A stretch of DNA of 64,000 nt from Coprinus comatus (Eukaryota > Basidiomycota > Agaricomycetes > Agaricales > Agaricaceae), in contig JAWPGT010000046.1 of NCBI GenBank assembly GCA_034638255.1, positions 62,001 through 126,000 on the forward strand, given 5' to 3'. This document shows, one piece after another, positions 46,182 through 59,138 of the stretch. Both the position numbers and the translations under genes were made by a program. Within the stretch, counting starts at the first letter, position 1, and every line of letters starts with the position of its first letter. The notes below the pieces were generated by a model that ran no database searches, was not told the origin of the DNA, and saw only the letters and a list, made by a program, of their open reading frames with translations.

Positions 46182-48055
46182 ATGGCCTATGACTTTTTTG
46201 GGTCTCTTATCTTGGGTGTAAGAGTAAAACAAGTAACTACAGTGAGTCATTTCCTATTTTTTTTTTCAGTTGAGTTTAATCATTGCTGATATCGTTTGTG
46301 ATATGATATAGTATATGAATCGTGAGTTCTACCCAACAACAAACGCAGACGACTTTTTAACATTTTGACTTTGACTTTGAATGTTAAATTTAGTTGCTAG
46401 TCTTACAGTTCTTGTAAGTAAAATATCCACCGTCACTGTTATTTTATTTCCCACTCAAATTGCAAAATGTTAGGGCTGCGAATGGATTATAAATTTCATT
46501 CCAGAGATTTTTCTAGTTTGGAAATCTCGTTGGAGTACGGTTAAGGTTCTTTATTTGATAACGAGGTATATGGCTTTTGTGGATGTTTCTATCCTCGTAT
46601 ACCGTGAGTTAATTATTATCATTATTTGGAGTTACTTATAATTTGTCTGATTCTGATTTGACTTTTTCGTTCTTTTTCTTTCTTAGAACAAGTGGTCCCC
46701 GGACTTAGTGTAAAACAATGTATGGGTGCTTACACTACTTTTGGCTGTACGTATATCTATCCATCTTCCAACTTTCTCTCACTAATTCCATCTTACAATG
46801 CTTTTAGGGATGTTCACTATCGGAATTTCTTTAGGAGAAAGTACGTTCCTTTCTCAAGTCTCAGATCTCTCCCCAAATCCAATTGGCAAATCATTTACTA
46901 ACTGTTGAATGTTGATTAGTTCTATTAGGTTTACGAACATGGGCAGTATGGGCACATAACCTCAAAATCGGAATTGGTTTATTAATTTTCTATATTGGCA
47001 TTTTGATTGCTCATTTTGTCAATATGCATTTCTTCTTGGAAGCTATTGTTTGTAAGTCCTTTTTCTTCATAATACAGAGCTAGCTTCAAGTACGAATAAT
47101 AATACTGATTCTAACATTCCTACAGTCCATCCTTCGTTTCCTGGAATCACTGGTTGTGTAGTAATCGATTCTAGTAAACGATTATTTATTAATTGGATAT
47201 TACTTATGGTTCTTGATATTGGTGAGTGTACTTATATCCCACTATGGTTTAAAATGCTGAAACTCCTTATCCTATCTACCGTCGTAGGTGTGTGCGCATT
47301 GATGATTATAAAAGGATTACAAACCTGTAAGTCCTAATAAATCAATCAACTTCATTAACAAACATCCGGAGTCCAAGTCCCAGTTTAATAACGACTCATT
47401 ATTTACTAGACGTATCCGGTGGTAACACCCAACTAACAAAAGTCGTTTACCGCGACGGTAAGTTATTTCAAACCATAACCATATAACAGTTTTCAACGTC
47501 TAACTTCTACTACTTATTAGGTATCATGTATTACATCTACCTCGTCAGTAAGTTAACACAATCAAACTTAGTAATATCCAATTGATATCTAATCTAATCC
47601 ATGCATTTTAGTGTTATCAATGACCAATGTTATCTTGATATTCCGTTTACAAGTGAGTTCTCTTTTTCCCTTTGATTTTTACATGTATGTTAAATTGGAA
47701 TTGGAATCATCACTGTTTTTATTTTATTCGTAGTATGAATATCTAGCCCTCCTAGCCGCGTGAGTACTCCTCGTCTTGAACATAAACGACAAAAAGAAAA
47801 CCATTAACCCTAACTCTTCATTGAAAATAAATAAATAATAGGCCAATGCGATCTATCCACTCAGTTTTAACATGTAGAATCATACTACACACAAGAGAAC
47901 AAGGTAGAGTGGAAGTTGTTTTAGGAGATGAAATTGGAGCCCAAATCGGTAATAATGATGGTAACGGTGGTGGTAATGGTGTAGAATCGGAAAATATTGG
48001 AAGTTTGGTGTTTGCTTCTAATAGAATTGGTACAATATCGGAGGATATCAGTTAG
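46182..48055 (+). CDS. DUF6533 seven-helix membrane protein
   Basis: Multi-pass membrane protein of about 380 residues split into a dozen or more small exons. The start MAYDFFGSLILGVRVKQVTT is followed by a 10-nt exon (46312-46321) and a 20-nt exon (46394-46413) that join in phase to give YMNLASLTVLGCEWI. The DUF6533 signature continues IPEIFLVWKSRWSTVKVLYL and ITRYMAFVDVSILVYQQVVP. Further helices are GWMFTIGISLGELLLGLRTW, KIGIGLLIFYIGILIAHFVN and INWILLMVLDIGVCALMII. Then come GIMYYIYLVMLSMTNVILIF and YEYLALLAAPMRSIHSVLTC, and a Gly/Asn-rich cytosolic tail. DUF6533 proteins are a large, uncharacterised family of mushroom fungi with receptor-like topology. Which ligand or partner it has is unknown. 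Confidence 0.8.
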
Positions 48056-48879
48056 GAGTCATTGGTATTCGTAGTAGACTTCAAAGCTTTGAAGGCTGAG
48101 GCCGAGATTTAATGTTTTTTTTTAGTATATGGTTGTTAGGTCAGAATTTGTTATTGTATATTTATGGTTGGATGTACTGTATATATACTGTACTCCTTAA
48201 AAAAATTAACTACATATCTACAACTACAACTTCCAGTCACTTAAATGGTCATGTCCTACTTTTAATGCACTTTCATTACCACCAGTCAACAACTACAAGG
48301 TCAGCAACCCGAAAGCGACCCTCTTGATGAGAGGTGTCCCGTTTCGGTTAAAACCTAATATTCTAATATTAGAACGCCAACCTCTATCTATAAATAGGAA
48401 TTGCACTGTATAACAGGTGGCGCGCCCGAAGCACTGAAACAACCGCAGGAAGTTGGATCACAACATCATGTGTTTCTATCTGCTCTTCTGCTAGTGTGCA
48501 TTTAAAAAAACTCAGTGAGAAAAACTGTTGGTAGACATAAACGAGTGTAAACTATAAGTGACTACAACTAAGTACTAGTGGATGGAGGAACCCGAGCTAC
48601 ACCACTATGAAAGAATACGAGAGGGATAACCAAATGATACTGAGTTTTCTTATAAACGGACCCAAATTAGTTCTGAGCAGTAAGGTGGGTGTATAAATAA
48701 TAGTTTCATTATCAGCGATATGCCAAATACTTGATACATATGGAATTATCTAGTAGAGACAAGTATTACTTAATTATAGGTGCCAAGAAACTTGCAGGAG
48801 AAAAATAGTAGAAATCGGTAATAGTTGTGATTGTAGGGAAGATTGTTGCTAGGACACCTAGGGTATAGTGTTTGTAGGG
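48056..48879. other. Intergenic, no gene recognised
   Basis: No gene seen. Around 48334-48415 there is a TGTCCC...ATAACA segment with an internal TATAAATA, followed by GGTGGCGCGCCCGAAG, which vaguely recalls an LTR end and primer-binding site. No second copy was found. Confidence 0.35.
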
Positions 48880-49631
48880 GACGGATCTCTCCATTGGACT
48901 TTTTGAAAAAAAGAATGCAATGAGACTTTTCGATGTTAGCATAGTAAATGTGAGGTTAGTAGACCTACAATCTTATATTTTGAGTGTAGATAATTGACTC
49001 GTGCAAGGGCAATCATAGCTCGGGGATCGATCTCTTCTTTAGTAGCAGAAGTTTCATTCCAATGTCCATTTATAGGGCAAGTCATCCACGTGTCTTTTAT
49101 TTAGAGTTTATGAGCGGAATTCAGCTTCAACATCTATAGTTGTGGGAAGGGAACACGGACCACAGAATCTCAGTCTAGTATCATATATCACGGGATCCAG
49201 AGATAAACGGGTAGTAAGGTATGTGTGGATTAGTAAACGGCATATTAGAAATAAGCGTGGGGAACACTTACATCTGCGTACCTCTTCGAAACAGTATCTC
49301 TTTTGATTTGTTTGGTTGATTCGAGGACTTTTGAAATTGAGGGCTAAATTGATAGTACTTTACTTCAACAAAAACCTAAGAAGTAATAACAACTCACGAT
49401 AGAAAAGGTTCTAAAAAAAGTAAAAACTATCGCGTAGTTCAACAGTAACGGCATATCATACCCCAGAGATATCATTATTTTCTGGGCATCTTCAGCTGAT
49501 AAAGTCTTCTCCTCGAACTTGGCCTGGTATTTCTCGTGTACATCATTGTACCGTTTATACCTCAACCTCCTAACCAATAATAAGTATCCCAGGGCAAATA
49601 CAAAAACACCAAATTTGCACAAATGTGCCAT
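48880..49631 (-). pseudogene. Truncated mpaB-like oxygenase copy
   Basis: Decayed paralogue of the intact gene at 50221-52086. The start at 49631 gives a membrane anchor with LGYLLLVRRLRYKRYNDVHE, then KFEEKTLSAEDAQKIMISLG and YDMPLLLNYAIVFTFFRTF. Next exons give PSISKVLESTKQIKRDTVSK, RYAD, and then TWMTCPINGHWNETSATKEE followed by IDPRAMIALARVNYLHSKYK. At the following exon only Ser-Asn-Gly near 48905 still matches; after that the sequence diverges and the remaining two-thirds of the protein is missing. Splice sites of the retained exons are still good, so the loss is recent or a short protein is still made. Tandem duplication followed by 3' loss is the simplest reading. Confidence 0.7.
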
Positions 49632-50220
49632 AGGGCATAGAATAGTTAAAACCTAGGGCCAAATTGTCATAGTCATTGCCAGTAGGGCAAACTTGGGAAT
49701 AAGAAATGGGGCCATGGTAGTGAGAGCGGAGCGGGAATCTTGAGGCCCGAGGATTGAGGGGAAGGCGTATATATGTGTCCCATGGAATCATATAATTACA
49801 CTTCGCGGGTATGCCATAGAGATTCATTTGAGTAGTAAGTGGGGCTTGCGACCCATCGCAACCCTAGGGGCTCTTCCGGTGTCGATTGATGCCCACTCGC
49901 CATATGGTACCTTTAAATTACATTCACCCGCTTGTCTCCTTTCGTTCGTTGCATACATGTTATAGATCGTCATGGTGGTGCTAGATAGCATTCTTGCTAT
50001 CAGTAAATGCCACTGTTATTTTTATTGTTGTTAGCACCTTATCGATCAGTTTACGATATGTTGTCCCAAATCATGAACAGCAAACAAACATATATTCTCT
50101 TCGGAACCTGTGATCAATAGTAAAAAGAGTATGTACAGAGCAGGGATGGAAGAAATCTCAGCAGATAGGTGAAAAACAAGTTATATTGATCAACTTGTCA
50201 TAAAATCTTTTTATGTCGAA
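49632..50220. other. Spacer between mpaB-like copies
   Basis: About 590 nt with no gene. It carries the 3' UTR of the intact copy and the former promoter of the truncated copy; the open frame 49570-49827 (-) has no domain. Confidence 0.4.
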
Positions 50221-52086
50221 TTATCTGTGTCGCGCAAAGGGACCAGTGATAGGACATCCCTGCAACCGCTCAGCGGCCTTTATCACTTCTTCGTTGGCTG
50301 CTGTAGAAGTAATGAGCATGCTTTTTTTGCTTTCATTCACAAAAATAAGATACTCACTCTTCTCGAATTTCAGAGGACCCAGTTCTTCCAGCCTATACCC
50401 ACCAGAACGAAGTCTAAACCAGTAATATTCAGCAGTATTCCACATCTCAGGGAATAAAAAACGAAATGGAGGAAACATACGATGATCCAGGTACCTCACT
50501 ATGCCAATTCGCCCATACCAACAGCTTATCCACCAACCTCCCAAACGTACTTCTGGATTCTGGTTTATACCATGGACGTACTGCAAATTTGTTTGGGTGC
50601 ATTAAAGGATTAACCGACCCATCTTTGTTCCTTCCTAATTCCAATTTGATTGGTAGTCTGTAATTTGAATCCAAACGCGGCAAGAGTAACCAATATTGTA
50701 TGAATGCAGAGGATTTGAGAACACTTGAAACAATGAAGTGTTTGTACCACGGCTGTTCGGGTTGCCTAACCCACGAATAAGTCAATAGTAAGGAAACAGA
50801 ATCAAATAAGGAGCTGAACTTCGGGCTCACATCATAGCAATTCGAACCGGTTCGTCAAGCATGCATACAGTTAAACCTTCAACCCATCGACGAATACCAA
50901 AACGCTCCGGAACAGCATAAAGCAGTTCTGCAGTTGTGTAATGTGCTACTTCTTTATTACTCTTGTCTGGTACCATATGGTCTTTCTCATAGGCCTGTAT
51001 AAAAGTTGTAAATGTGGTTTCTGATTCAATTTCATTACAAAAATAAAACCTCACCCTCGCCCAGAGTCTCATAGCTTCCGGAGTTGCAGGAATGTCATGA
51101 ATGCCCATGCGCTTACCTATTTCCACCCAGAAAATGCAATATGCCTAAGATAGCAGGTCATTTTAACTTTCAGACAAACATGAGGCGAACCTACGTATTC
51201 TTCAAGTGGTGAGAGGGATCTCCACCCATGCCTCGCCGCCCATGTCTAAAAGGTTCAATTACTTGCTAGCCGAGTCGTAGTAGTGAACCAAGACTAACCG
51301 CAGGTTCAACAGCAAAAAGAATGAGGGTATAAAGATAATCTCCATTAGACTGAACAGCAAGATGAGATTAAGATATCGATAACAATAGAGCTATTTAGAC
51401 TCACTATGTTGTACTTGGAATGTAAATAGTTTACACGTGCAAGGGCAATCATAGCACGAGGATCAAGCTCTCCTGTCTTGCTGTGACCAGATATGGGGCA
51501 GCCAACCCAGGTGGCTATATTATTGCAATCAGACACAACATTCGCCGATGCAAGTAAGATTCAAGCTCAAGCTTAAGAAACATACCAATTAAAATTTCAG
51601 TCTAATAGTTCATTGAGTAGCGGAATCATTTCCAAGGAAGCGAAGAACCGTGACTCACATCAGCATACCGCTTGGATATGGTCTCGTTTGCCTTTAGCTC
51701 CTTAGTCGCAGCCAGCAGTTTCGAAATCGTGGGCTAGGTACAGATAACGTTTCGGTAAGAATGAAGTTTATAGAGTCATAAATACTCACAATAGCGTAAG
51801 TTTTGAACAATGCGAAGGCTAGTGAATAGTTCAACAGAGAGGGCATATCATACCCCGATGAAACCAGCATTATCTCTTGGGCTTCCTCGGGTGTTAATGT
51901 CCTCTCCTCGTATTTCTTTTGGTATTTCTTGTGTAGGGCATTATACCGCTTGTACCTCAGCAACCTTACCAACAACAGGTACCCTACAAACACGGTCACA
52001 GCACCTTTCCCTACGGTGGATGTCTGAGGAACTTTCGAGGCGTAAGATGTGAAGAAAGAAGTCAACTGGGTTAAGAAAGCGCTCAT
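50221..52086 (-). CDS. ER-bound oxygenase, mpaB/DUF2236-like
   Basis: Member of the mpaB / rubber-oxygenase (DUF2236) family. MpaB cleaves a farnesyl side chain in mycophenolic acid synthesis; the bacterial relatives cut polyisoprene with a heme. Here about 470 residues: an N-terminal anchor VTVFVGYLLLVRLLRYKRYN, then TLTPEEAQEIMLVSSGYDMP. Next are the conserved KRYADTEILI, TWVGCPISGHSKTGELDPRA, MIALARVNYLHSKYNISNGD and YLYTLILFAVEPATWAARHG. The second half has WVEIGKRMGIHDIPATPEAM, VPERFGIRRWVEGLTVCMLD, IQYWLLLPRLDSNYRLPIKL and AVRPWYKPESRSTFGR. The last intron (donor GTACCT, 49 nt) joins WANWHSE to MWNTAEYYWFRLRSGGYRLE. The stop is at 50221. All traced junctions are in phase. Substrate is unknown; a terpenoid or lipid is a reasonable guess. 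Confidence 0.82.
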
Positions 52087-52140
52087 GAATGTAGAGGTAT
52101 GGGGTTAAAACACTGCAGGGGTCCGATGTGTTCGCTATAA

Positions 52141-52148
52141 CTTTTATA
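52141..52148 (-). promoter_or_regulatory. TATA box of mpaB-like gene
   Basis: On the minus strand the sequence reads TATAAAAG, 55 nt upstream of the ATG at 52086, allowing a leader of about 25 nt. Confidence 0.55.
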
Positions 52149-52380
52149 CCTAATTATACCAGCGAATATGAACTAGCCTCTGATCAGATGTTTACAAATA
52201 TATCGGCGCATCATATTACGGTACGGCACGTAGTATAGAAAACATACTGTAGAAAACATACTGTAATATACAACATGCCCAACCTCTTAAACATCTGTGA
52301 AGTCACAATCTCCATTCGCTCATACTGATAAACTACCAACTACCACAAATGATTGGTGCGTCCTGCGTGAAACTGAGTTA

Positions 52381-53452
52381 TTATCTCACGAAGAGGCGCT
52401 TTGACCGCTGAGGTCGAGCGGCACCAACCCTCCCTGTCTCCTGCTGATACATACGGTATGCTTCTCGTAAATGGTCTGGAGCTAGTGGCCCAGTTTCACC
52501 TCGGCGGGCTTGTACTGCACGAGCTACATGGGATGAGAAACACACAGGTGATCAGCATTGGAATTATCACTTATCACATGGTCAGACATACCTTTCTCCA
52601 CCATCTCTCCCACAAAAACCTTGGCAAAACCAGCAATGATCTGTGCTACCGGCTGGGATACCTGCTGACCAAGTGTTTGTTGCACTACCTGAAATTAATA
52701 AGGTAGTTTATTTGCATTTCCGAATTTACATCAGCTTATACAAACACACCTTCCGGACGGCCTGTTTGGGTAACGCGTGTCTTCGGTATGCCTCAAATCG
52801 GTCATATTGACCAGGAGAGAAGCTATCCATCAAGATCCTAAAGGATTTTTAATAAATCTTGACTGCAACCAGTCAACTCATTAAGTGGTTGGACATACTT
52901 CAAATTATCCTTTGATTGCGTATTCCAACTCTGTTGCGCTGAATAATCGTCATCCGCCATAGCGGGTAGCAACTCATCGTCGGCATCTCCGTCCTCATCT
53001 GCACCAGGAACACCAGGACCACGAGCAGCAATTGGAGGCAAGACACCTGTTGAACTTGCAGCTAATGTTTGTGTTTGTCCATCCGACCCTAGGATTCCTA
53101 TTGTTCCAGTAGATGATTCACCTTCGGCACCAATCAACTGCATGCTATTCCGGCGCGAAATTCCACCCTGTAGCAGACTTCCTTCTCCATCTTCAGTTTT
53201 ATTAACTGCCCAATGTACTTGCTGGAATTGTGATGTTGATGACATGGGACTTCCTGCAGAACTTCCAGGTGCAGGACTCATGCGAGGTGAGTTCACATTG
53301 AGCGCATTCTTGGGCTTGCGACCTCGTTTCGCACCAGTCCCAGAGCCGCGCGGTCTACCTCTTCCTGCAGGTGTCGGTGTTGCTGGAACAGCAGGTGAAT
53401 TAGGAGTCGATGCGAATGATATGGGTGTTGAAAAGTTATACGGTGTTGTCAT
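52381..53452 (-). CDS. TAF11: TAF11, TFIID subunit
   Basis: Histone-fold subunit of TFIID that pairs with TAF13 and helps load TBP. The start MTTPYNFSTPISFASTPNSP at 53452 opens a Pro/Ser-rich region with GRGRPRGSGTGAKRGRKPKN, an AT-hook-like basic patch. An acidic linker follows (GADEDGDADDELLPAMADDD). After an intron the histone fold reads LMDSFSPGQYDRFEAYRRHA, LPKQAVRKVVQQTLGQQVSQ, PVAQIIAGFAKVFVGEMVEK, ARAVQARRGETGPLAPDHLR and EAYRMYQQ. The tail ends at 52381. The fold is nearly identical to family consensus, so the call is firm. An upstream in-frame extension to 53527 exists, but MTTPYN is the more likely start. About 300 residues. Confidence 0.93.
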
Positions 53453-56400
53453 TGGTTCTGTAGAGACCGTAAGGTAAGAATAAGCACTAACCAATATCAA
53501 TAAGCAGAATTTCCCACGGTCGCACAAAATATCCTCTCAAACCTTTTTGTGTTGAATTGTGTTTAACACTATGTAGCTGCTTTAATTATCTGCTCACAAC
53601 TTGGTAAGTAGAGCATATGTATTCCGAGCCAGTTTTTCGCACGAACATTACATATATTTACCCTAGGGATGGACAACTTGTTCTTAGTTCAGTCTGAAAA
53701 AGATGAACCGACATTATGTGACGAATCCGAATCTTAGAGTGGATTATCATACTACAGATACTCTGGGGAGAACTAGATCCAACGCTAAGCCATTTTTATG
53801 CCATAAATGAAGGGTAACTCTCATGGTTGAAAACCGTTGAGAGTATCTACTTCTCAAGCTACACCGGCGTTTAAAATCCCGTTGCTAAAAAAAGCATATA
53901 TCAATGTTGGGTCGGCGACGATGCATATGCCAGAATACGCAAAGCTGACCAAGGGCCAACGACCCGCAGTAATACTTACTTACCCAAGTTTCACGACTAC
54001 ACACAGAACGACCTGTGCGTTCTCGCCGAGGGGATAATTTAGGACCACGAGCTTCGACTTCGAATATAAAATGCCAAAATAATACACACATCCGAATTAT
54101 TTGCTGCGGAGATAAATTTAATTGGCCAATGCGAGCAAAGGAATAAAGTATGGTCATTTTGTCTCTACCTACCGGATATAATACCGGTGAACTAATTCAG
54201 CACTCGAGCGGGTGTAGAATCATGAATGGTAAGCGCTTAAGCTATGGTACAACCTGCTCATAGGTAATTAAAATCCGGCTATGTGTGAGTTCCTTTTGGA
54301 CAGTTTCTCTCTTAAAGCACAAGGCAATCAGTACACCCATGCGCAATAAGATACTATCCGTAATTTCTCCGACCTCGAGTGCTAGTGTGCTAGTACTTCT
54401 GACAGCTAGTGCTCGGTCAGCTTACAGTCTAGCTAGTAGTAGCGGATCTGCATTCACCTTGCCCATAATGATCGAGCGGAATAACCATCACTCAGTCATT
54501 AGTTGCGACAGTATGACTCCTGCAGGATGATAAACCATTATTTACGTCATAGTCATCGTTCAACCAATAAATTCCCTATAAAGTGACTAGTAGCCGGGAG
54601 GAGACTGGGCACCTGGCCACTACATAGTATCATTCTCAACATCTCTGCTGAGTGGTTTACTGCTGGCTGATTAACACTGAAGAAACATATAGAATTACTT
54701 AGACCGAAGCGAACCGAGCTTCTGACCGAGGTTCATTGAGGTTCATTTCTTGGCACTTCAACATATATCTAACGAAAAATGTAGTCTCGTGATAGGAATT
54801 GACCGTCGTTTTCTATGTACTTCCATTTCCTGCTAACTTACTGGGTACATTACAATCCGCCTGCCAGGCATAACTTTAAGCACTGGCAGCCTATATGTTA
54901 TACATACCGTTACAATCACTCCACTCTGGGTACTACGGGCCGATGTCCAACATAGAATTATTAACAAAATCTCAGACTCTCCTTATTAAAAGTTAGAGCT
55001 AAAAGTCAACCCACATAAGAAGAAAACATACATAGCACATCACGATTATAATCATGAACTTCCACATATCAGAACATTACTATATGAATAAGGAAACTTT
55101 ACCGACCTCCTTCGCAGAAACAGAACCTGCCCGTGCGAGAAACGAGACCTCCAAGGATACGGTCTCTACCCGATATGATTCGGAAGGGAATTCTAGGGGA
55201 CGATTACATATACGGTGTTATCTCCAAAGGCTCTAGGTAACCGGACGGAAGCTTTTGACGCGGAGATAGAAACGCGTTTCCCTTCGAGGAATGAAGAGGG
55301 TGAATCAGAATACAACATTTCGGCCATTCTCCAGCCCAGGCGCTGCCCAGTGATATGATTTATTTCGGCGAAAGTGAGAGATCCGAAATACTTACTTGAA
55401 TATTGACCCTGGAGATCTTCAAGGTATATGCTAACGGGAGCATCGCTTTGACATCGCGTATTATACAGTGGTATACAGGGGTCCGCATTGGGTCCGCATG
55501 AATGTATTCAAACGTCCCAGCAGGTCCAAGTTCTGACAATATGGTTCGGGGTTACATTCCTCATGGATCTTACGGTCACGTGAGTTGCCGTTACGGAGAG
55601 ATGAAGAAGCACGTGGAGCTCAGTCAACTCCAAGCGCACCCCGCGCTTGCCATCACCAACTCGTCACCAACTCGTCACCAACTGGGTCATCGTGGTGAAC
55701 AGAGTGGAAACATTTTGGTTGAAATTTCACCGTGGTTACGAGTTACTACAATATCACGCATGGTTCTGGAGAAAACTCAATAACTCGGATTTAACGGTAC
55801 TCCAAAAAGTTGCGATAGTCTCAAGGTTATTCGACTTCACCATCATATTTGAAAAGAGTCGCCACTGTAGATGTTGTTTGCCTGCCCCTTCCGTTCCTTG
55901 TTTAGATAATTTGTGCATCAGATATATGCTGATCTCCCGACCTAGTGGCCACAACCTCCCGGAAGTAAGAGACGAACTGATGTTTCCCTCACTTGAACCG
56001 AACCACGGCCGTTAATACGGAAGAGCTGAACAAGGTTTTGGTTTTCAGGCTGGGGTTATCCTATCTCACGCTCACGTAGATCTCAAGCAATACAGCTACG
56101 ATACACGGAAGAACCTATCACTGCACTTGGTGTCCGAACTTGTTACACCGATAGACATGGATTTTCTAAATCTTGGCTCAGCACTGCCTAGACACTTAAG
56201 TTGACCCGCTCTCTATTCGGTGATTCCCTACAGTGATCTCTATAAACAATGTTTTCTGAGAAAGAATAGACTTTCCCATCATCGCCACCGGAAAGGTCCA
56301 GGTGATTATCAACCCAGAAATAACTTCTCATTTCTTGAATCATTTGCTTAAGGATTTTCAGGGATTGAAGCCGTTCTAACTGTCACTCTTTATCATCAAT

Positions 56401-59138
56401 GTACATATAAAACACTTCGCTTAATATTACTTCTCTCTTTCCAACCTCCACTCCATCCCCACTTAAAAATAACAAATCACTATCACTCCTTACAATCGGA
56501 ATCCCACACTTTTACTACCCTACAAATCCATATCCAAAAATAAATACCACACTGAAATGAAATGAAACAAACCCCATCAATACATCATCAACTCAGATAA
56601 CTTAGAAAGCTTGAAGGGTTTAGTAAACCTTCTTATGTCCGTCCATAAATAAACCAACAAAAGTACCGCAAAATCTAGTTAGGTGGCACACGTGCCAGAA
56701 TAAGAAATTCCTCACACGAAAAGGAAGGGACGATTGGAATATTATCAGCTCACTTCATTGATAAGATGCTGTGAGATTGCATTATTAACCAGCAAGAGAA
56801 CCATCACTGCGCCTCCTCTTACTTTAGAGGAGGTGGAAGGTGAAGTTCTGTGATATCAATCAAACGCGGCTATGACTCTTAGAATATATTAATATATTAC
56901 TGACCACTGCCAAGCCCCTTCAACTTCAAACACTTCAAGTACTAAGCTGTGCAAGTTATTCTGATTTTTCCGACAAGTCGGGAACATGATTCTCCTAAGT
57001 TCTTGCTTCCATGTGCTAGCACCTCCAACATATTCTAGAGCGAGTCATGTAGTCCCATGTCGTCTAAGACTACATGATACGATTATGGAGCAGGGTGATC
57101 GTACTACTTGTTAAAAGGTCCGTGAGTACCAACACCTATAGATAATAAAGGATATCATTAATACCTGATCACTCGGGTTCAAAGGCCTGACCTTAGGCGC
57201 TGAGCGCTCAACCCGAAGCTGGACATTGAAGGCTTGATGATCCTGATCCTTCGTTGTAAACACGGGCAGTTTATAAATGTATTACCACAGTTGAACATCG
57301 TCCCGGTTGAATCCCTTCAATCACCGTACCTACCGGACACAATCAAACTTTCTTTCCAAGTTCTCTGATTTCAATTTCAACTTCGGTTCAAATGAGAATG
57401 ATGGTCGATTGCTCATTGCTCAAAACAAATGTCAACCTCCAAACTTCGGTCCTTCAACCCCAAAAGAACTTTAGTACACCACTTAGTGAAACTGAGCACG
57501 AGTCTTAAAACTTTTCGATTAGATGCTTATATTGGTTAATCGCAGACTCATAGTACTTGGAGCTTAGGCTCAAACTTAGGCAAGAGCCTATCATATCGAA
57601 GCAGCGGTTGCTAACCTTCATAAAGCAAATACTTCCCTCGATCAAATCCAAATCAAATCAAAAGGTGATTAAATTTAGGATTGAGTTAAGTTCTCTTGAC
57701 TCTAGTCTCTCCCTTAGTCATGAAGTAAACACATATGAACTCGGAGGAGCAGAGTCTGGCAGCTCACATGGAGTTGAATACAATACTTCATTACTATATT
57801 ACTTGCGTGACTCCTACTTTTTCGGACCTCTCGATTTTGCGTCATATTCATGTCAAACTTTAAAAGAAAAGGTATTGGTTTCCACTTGGTTTCCACTCAA
57901 CGATTTATGGTCTAGACCTTGGGGTGCCTTACAAAGAATATGATCTAAAAAAAGGGAACTTAAATTATTTCAGTATCTTTGAGTCTCTTTGTCTCTTTCG
58001 AATTCTAAGGAACGATATTTTAAGGTTTTTTTAATTTCATTAAAAGTTTAAACAGAGATAAGCATCTTCAACATACCGTAACGCGTTGTCCTAGCTAACT
58101 TAGGAACAATAAACACCACCGTTGTGGCCATTTAATTGAGATATAAATAGAACCACTACTAATGGGTTACACCAAACAACCCGAGAGAGGATATCGGCGG
58201 TATGCACTGTGGAAGGAGGTAAAAAGACTGATATACAGTCCTGGAAGGAACTACTTGGTGATGGGTGGTGTATGATGTATCGATGGGTGTCATACATCGA
58301 ATTCCCCAGTCGAAAATTGGAGTGTAAGCTATGTACAATGGTATATTGAATATCATCAAAACAAAACACGATCCTATATACTAAACCTCAAAAAAACTAC
58401 CTCGTTTGGTATTGTATGTACGCCTACAAAATAAAACTCTATGTACAAGAAAAGAACCTAGTCATATTCGATCGAAAAAAAGTGACGGACGTATATAAAA
58501 AATTATGCAGACGCGACTTTAAAATACTTTCAAACATATTATAAACTCTATTTAATTGACAAAAAGCTCCCTGTATAATTTTGACTATCTCATCTCTTCT
58601 AACCAGTGGGTGACGGTGGGATGGATACGGTTGGAAAGAGGAGTAACCTATGATCCGGGAAATGAGGGGGTGGGGCGACGACAACCTTCGACCACGTGTA
58701 CACAGATGCGCACACAGCCAATACGCGTCACTTTGGTCATGGATAACGATTTTCGGAAAACTTCGCTCGTTTTTTGATATCGATGTCGGTTCGATAAAAA
58801 TTTTGCACCGTCTTTTTTCTTCTTCAACCGCTACCACTCTCCCATCACATATATAAAACCAACGTGCATAGGACCACAGACCCCATACCGCAAAGAACAA
58901 CCAAACAGGTGTACTATGCAAGAGACATTAAGAAGAAAGAGAAGATTGGAGAGCGTAGGAGGAAAACAAGCAAAAAGTACAAGATGGAGCTGGGAGCGGT
59001 AAGCAAGAGGGATTGTTACAAAATCTCAAAAGTACACTAAACCAAAAGGCGGAAAGGTATTATGGCGACAGGACAGGATACAAAAGAAGAAAAAGTCAAA
59101 AGGAAAAATAAAGGATAATATACTTTTCGACCACAATA
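53453..59138. other. 5.7-kb gene-poor region
   Basis: The longest gap in the window. ORFs up to about 160 codons occur (for example 58439-58921 on the minus strand, beginning with a hydrophobic stretch) but none shows a known domain or a consistent exon chain. A short direct repeat CAACTCGTCAC occurs near 55661-55684. No tRNA, rRNA or retrotransposon proteins were seen. It may hold non-coding RNA, the SFP1 3' UTR or old degraded transposons. Confidence 0.4.

Noticed and set aside
48334..48432. Short LTR-like segment followed by a primer-binding-like sequence
   Set aside because: Only about 80 bp long, with no second copy, no target-site duplication and no retrotransposon coding sequence.
53142..53477. 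111-codon ORF on the plus strand
   Set aside because: It is a mirror of the Pro/Ser-rich TAF11 N-terminus, whose identity is certain.
57160..57240. GGTTCAAAGGCC, another B-box-like sequence
   Set aside because: The preceding 50 nt cannot form the D and anticodon arms of a tRNA.
57557..57943. 128-codon plus-strand ORF in the gene-poor region
   Set aside because: It has no ATG start at its beginning and no domain; composition looks random.
58439..58921. 160-codon minus-strand ORF downstream of SFP1
   Set aside because: It starts with a hydrophobic stretch but the rest has no family signal, and it lies where the SFP1 3' UTR is expected. Kept as a doubtful case.
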